NCBI GenBank assembly: GCA_023132365.1
Contig: JAGLYJ010000053.1
Span: 1 to 7,602 of the forward strand
Direction of reading: 5' to 3'
DNA from: Mycoplasmatota bacterium
Lineage (GTDB): Bacteria > Bacillota_I > Bacilli_A > Izemoplasmatales > Hujiaoplasmataceae
Length of the DNA: 7,602 bases
A program made the translations under genes and the position numbers. Shown here piece after piece: positions 6,006 to 7,602 of the stretch; position 1 is the first letter of the stretch, and each line of letters starts with the position of its first letter. The notes beneath the pieces were generated by a model. The model saw only the letters and a program-made list of their open reading frames with translations, was not told the origin of the DNA and ran no database searches.

Positions 6006-6161
6006 ATGACTAAATACTTTATAGCAATTGGAATTATTGTATTAATTATTGTGATTTATGTTGTAACATATGTAATTAATGAAAAAACAGAAAGACCAGA
6101 AGATTGTGAGGATTTAGAATGTAGCGGTTGTAATGCAAAAGACTGTTCACATCGAATTTAA
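6006..6161 (+). CDS. 51-residue membrane-anchored Cys-rich small protein
   Basis: This short frame encodes a protein with one strong hydrophobic helix (about 4-24, nearly all Ile/Val/Leu/Tyr), a charged stretch NEKTERPED and a C-terminal Cys cluster CEDLECSGCNAKDCSH. The four cysteines are Cys34, Cys39, Cys42 and Cys47, with His49. The layout resembles the 'FeoB-associated Cys-rich membrane protein' type (PF12669), one helix plus a Cys tail, but no feoB is in view. Metal or Fe-S binding is inferred only from cysteine spacing. Its ATG follows the pgcA stop directly (TAA then ATG), and GGTGA (5996-6000) inside the pgcA end is five bases upstream. It ends two bases before ung, so it is probably co-translated with both. 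Positional support is strong; function is unknown. Confidence 0.82.
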   Translation: MTKYFIAIGIIVLIIVIYVVTYVINEKTERPEDCEDLECSGCNAKDCSHRI

Positions 6162-6163
6162 TT

Positions 6164-6823
6164 ATGATAGGAAATGATTGGGATAAAATTTTAGAAGAAG
6201 AATTTAATAAAGAGTATTTTCTTGAATGCAAAGAAAAAGTAATTGCTGATTACAACCAATATGTTTGTTATCCGCCAATAGAGAAAGTTTTTGATGCATT
6301 TAGATTATCTTCGTATAAAGATACAAAAGTTTTGATATTAGGACAAGACCCATATCATAATCCGAGTCAAGCAATGGGATTAGCTTTTTCTGTACCAAGC
6401 GGAGTTGCTATACCACCTTCTCTGGTTAATATATATAAAGAATATAAACATGATTTAGGCTATGATTTTCCAAGTCATGGTGATTTATCAAAATGGGGAA
6501 ATTCAGGTGTTTTACTATTAAATGCAATTTTATCAGTTAGAAAAAACCAACCGTTGTCTCATAAGACATTCGGCTGGATGACTTTTACTGATAATATTAT
6601 AAAGATGTTAAACAAAAAGAATATACCTGTAGTTTTTGTTTTATGGGGTTCTTTTGCAAGAAGTAAGAAGAAATTGATAACCAATGATATACACTTAATA
6701 ATTGAGAATGTACATCCTTCGCCGTTATCTGCTTATAGAGGCTTTTTTGATTCAAAGCCATTCAGTAAAATAAATAGTTTTCTAGAAAGCACAAATCAAG
6801 AACCAATAGATTTTTGTTTATGA
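6164..6823 (+). CDS. ung: Uracil-DNA glycosylase, family 1
   Basis: Removes uracil from DNA that arises by cytosine deamination or dUMP incorporation, opening base-excision repair. At 219 residues it matches the family's usual 215-230. Motifs: water-activating loop GQDPYH (60-65, catalytic Asp62), AFS with the uracil-stacking Phe75, PPSL (84-87), LLLN with the uracil-recognising Asn120, and HPSPLSA (184-190) with catalytic His184 and the DNA-intercalation loop. The end, EPIDFCL, is the usual family C-terminus, confirming that the following TGA is a stop. The ATG is two bases after the stop of the 51-residue gene and no Shine-Dalgarno sequence is visible before it, so translation probably depends on ribosomes finishing the upstream gene. 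Confidence 0.97.
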   Translation: MIGNDWDKILEEEFNKEYFLECKEKVIADYNQYVCYPPIEKVFDAFRLSSYKDTKVLILGQDPYHNPSQAMGLAFSVPSGVAIPPSLVNIYKEYKHDLGYDFPSHGDLSKWGNSGVLLLNAILSVRKNQPLSHKTFGWMTFTDNIIKMLNKKNIPVVFVLWGSFARSKKKLITNDIHLIIENVHPSPLSAYRGFFDSKPFSKINSFLESTNQEPIDFCL

Positions 6824-6830
6824 GGTAAAA

Positions 6831-7602
6831 ATGAAAAATATAAATCTTAGAAATATTATCTTTGCGGGGCTATTAGTTGCTATTGGTATTATTTTATCAT
6901 CACTACTTTCAATATCATATCCACCAAATTCAACTATCATAAGATTTGGTATAGGGTATCTACCGTTAATAATTATAAGTATTGTACTAGGCCCTAAAAT
7001 AGGGTTTTCAGCTGCTATTATTCAAGATATATTAGGATATTTTATATATATTTGGATATTTGGAGCGCCTTCTGGACCATTCTATTTGGGATTCACATTG
7101 AATGCTATTTTGTATGGTGTTGTTCCTGGTTTAATATACAATATGAAATTAAAGAACAGAAGAATATTCAATTATATAAATTTTGTATTTCTTTTATTAT
7201 TAATTGGTTTAGGTGTTTGGGGATTATTTAATGTAAATGATATTATTGTAGCTATTGAAGCTAGAATAACTGATAACATGAGTTTTAGTCCACTCTTCAT
7301 ATATTTATTAATAATAGTAGGAGAAATTGGAATTGTTGGAACGTTAGTATTTGTTATTAAAAATAGAAATGAAGGTGATCAGAGTCACCGCATTATATTT
7401 AGCGTTATTATTCTGCAAACTGTAACGGCTTTAATTCTAACTCCTATTTGGGTAAGTAATCTATACGGAATTCCTTTTTGGCCACAACTGCCCATTAGGG
7501 TAATCAAAACCCCTTTTGAAATCTTTATTTATTCGGTATTGCTGATTAGAATTATTAAAGTTCTTAAAAGTTATATTATTAGTCCAAACAAAAAGCCGAT
7601 TT
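6831..7602 (+). CDS. folT: Folate-family ECF transporter S component (3' end outside window)
   Basis: A multi-spanning membrane protein; 257 residues are visible and the frame is open at the right edge. Features of the folate S-component group include IRFGIGYLPLIIISIVLGP (37-55), a QDILGYF block (65-71), GPFYLGFTLNAILYGVVPG (82-100) and near the end LTPIWVSNLYGIPFW (203-217) with LPIRVIKTPFEI (220-231). The protein would bind folate and pair with a shared EcfA/EcfA'/EcfT module. It is longer than the compact FolT proteins of about 170-200 residues; the extra length lies in the middle (about 130-185), including a hydrophilic stretch KNRNEGDQSHR, with a further tail after residue 240. GAGG (6822-6825) overlaps the ung stop and precedes the ATG by five bases. 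No folate riboswitch fits in the seven-base gap. A different vitamin substrate remains possible. Confidence 0.86.
   Translation, partial: MKNINLRNIIFAGLLVAIGIILSSLLSISYPPNSTIIRFGIGYLPLIIISIVLGPKIGFSAAIIQDILGYFIYIWIFGAPSGPFYLGFTLNAILYGVVPGLIYNMKLKNRRIFNYINFVFLLLLIGLGVWGLFNVNDIIVAIEARITDNMSFSPLFIYLLIIVGEIGIVGTLVFVIKNRNEGDQSHRIIFSVIILQTVTALILTPIWVSNLYGIPFWPQLPIRVIKTPFEIFIYSVLLIRIIKVLKSYIISPNKKPI

Noticed and set aside
6006..6161. Firm assignment of the small protein as part of a ferrous iron (Feo) system
   Set aside because: Only the general layout of one helix and a Cys tail is similar, and no feoA or feoB is in the window. I left the function open.
6824..6830. Folate riboswitch before folT
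   Set aside because: The gap between ung and folT is only seven bases, and I see no tetrahydrofolate riboswitch motif there.
1..7602. Mobile element, CRISPR array, toxin-antitoxin or defence system
   Set aside because: I found no transposase, integrase, regularly spaced repeats, paired small toxin-antitoxin frames or known defence domains; composition looks uniform across the window.

Overview
The window is a compact, strongly AT-rich bacterial chromosome segment with short intergenic gaps, classic intrinsic terminators, sigma-A-type promoters and AGGAGG-type ribosome binding sites. This points to the Bacillota or a Mollicutes relative. Tryptophan is read from TGG, and TGA acts as a true stop after the cyclase gene (1201-1203) and after ung (6821-6823), where the protein ends exactly as the family does. 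A mycoplasma-type recoded TGA is therefore excluded. An Acholeplasma/Izemoplasma-like or other deep, low-GC Bacillota lineage fits best; this is inference from composition and gene style, not an identification.

Layout, left to right: the 3' end of a glycogen phosphorylase gene with its terminator; a cyclase/kynurenine-formamidase-family metal hydrolase with its own extended -10 promoter; a consensus promoter (TTGACA-N17-TATAAT) driving an FMN riboswitch and the riboflavin ECF transporter subunit ribU; a bidirectional terminator shared with a convergent minus-strand gene for a two-helix membrane protein of unknown function; a divergent promoter region; a glycerophosphodiester phosphodiesterase-like protein that has lost most of its catalytic residues; a small nitroreductase-family flavoprotein; then a tight run of pgcA-type phosphohexomutase, a 51-residue membrane-anchored Cys-rich protein, ung (uracil-DNA glycosylase) and a folate-type ECF S component that runs off the right edge.

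Functional links: glycogen phosphorylase makes glucose-1-phosphate and the phosphohexomutase can convert it to glucose-6-phosphate, although the two genes are in separate transcription units here. RibU and the FolT-like protein are both substrate-binding subunits of group II ECF transporters. The window holds none of the shared EcfA/EcfA'/EcfT energising module, which must be encoded elsewhere. Together they suggest an organism that salvages riboflavin and folate from outside.

I do not see a mobile element, CRISPR array, defence island, tRNA or rRNA, and no intergenic stretch exceeds 300 bases. The points most worth a second look are the GDPD pseudoenzyme beside the unknown membrane protein, the 51-residue Cys-rich membrane protein inside the pgcA-ung-folT run, and the regulatory architecture around the FMN riboswitch. 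I found no clearly new multi-gene system.
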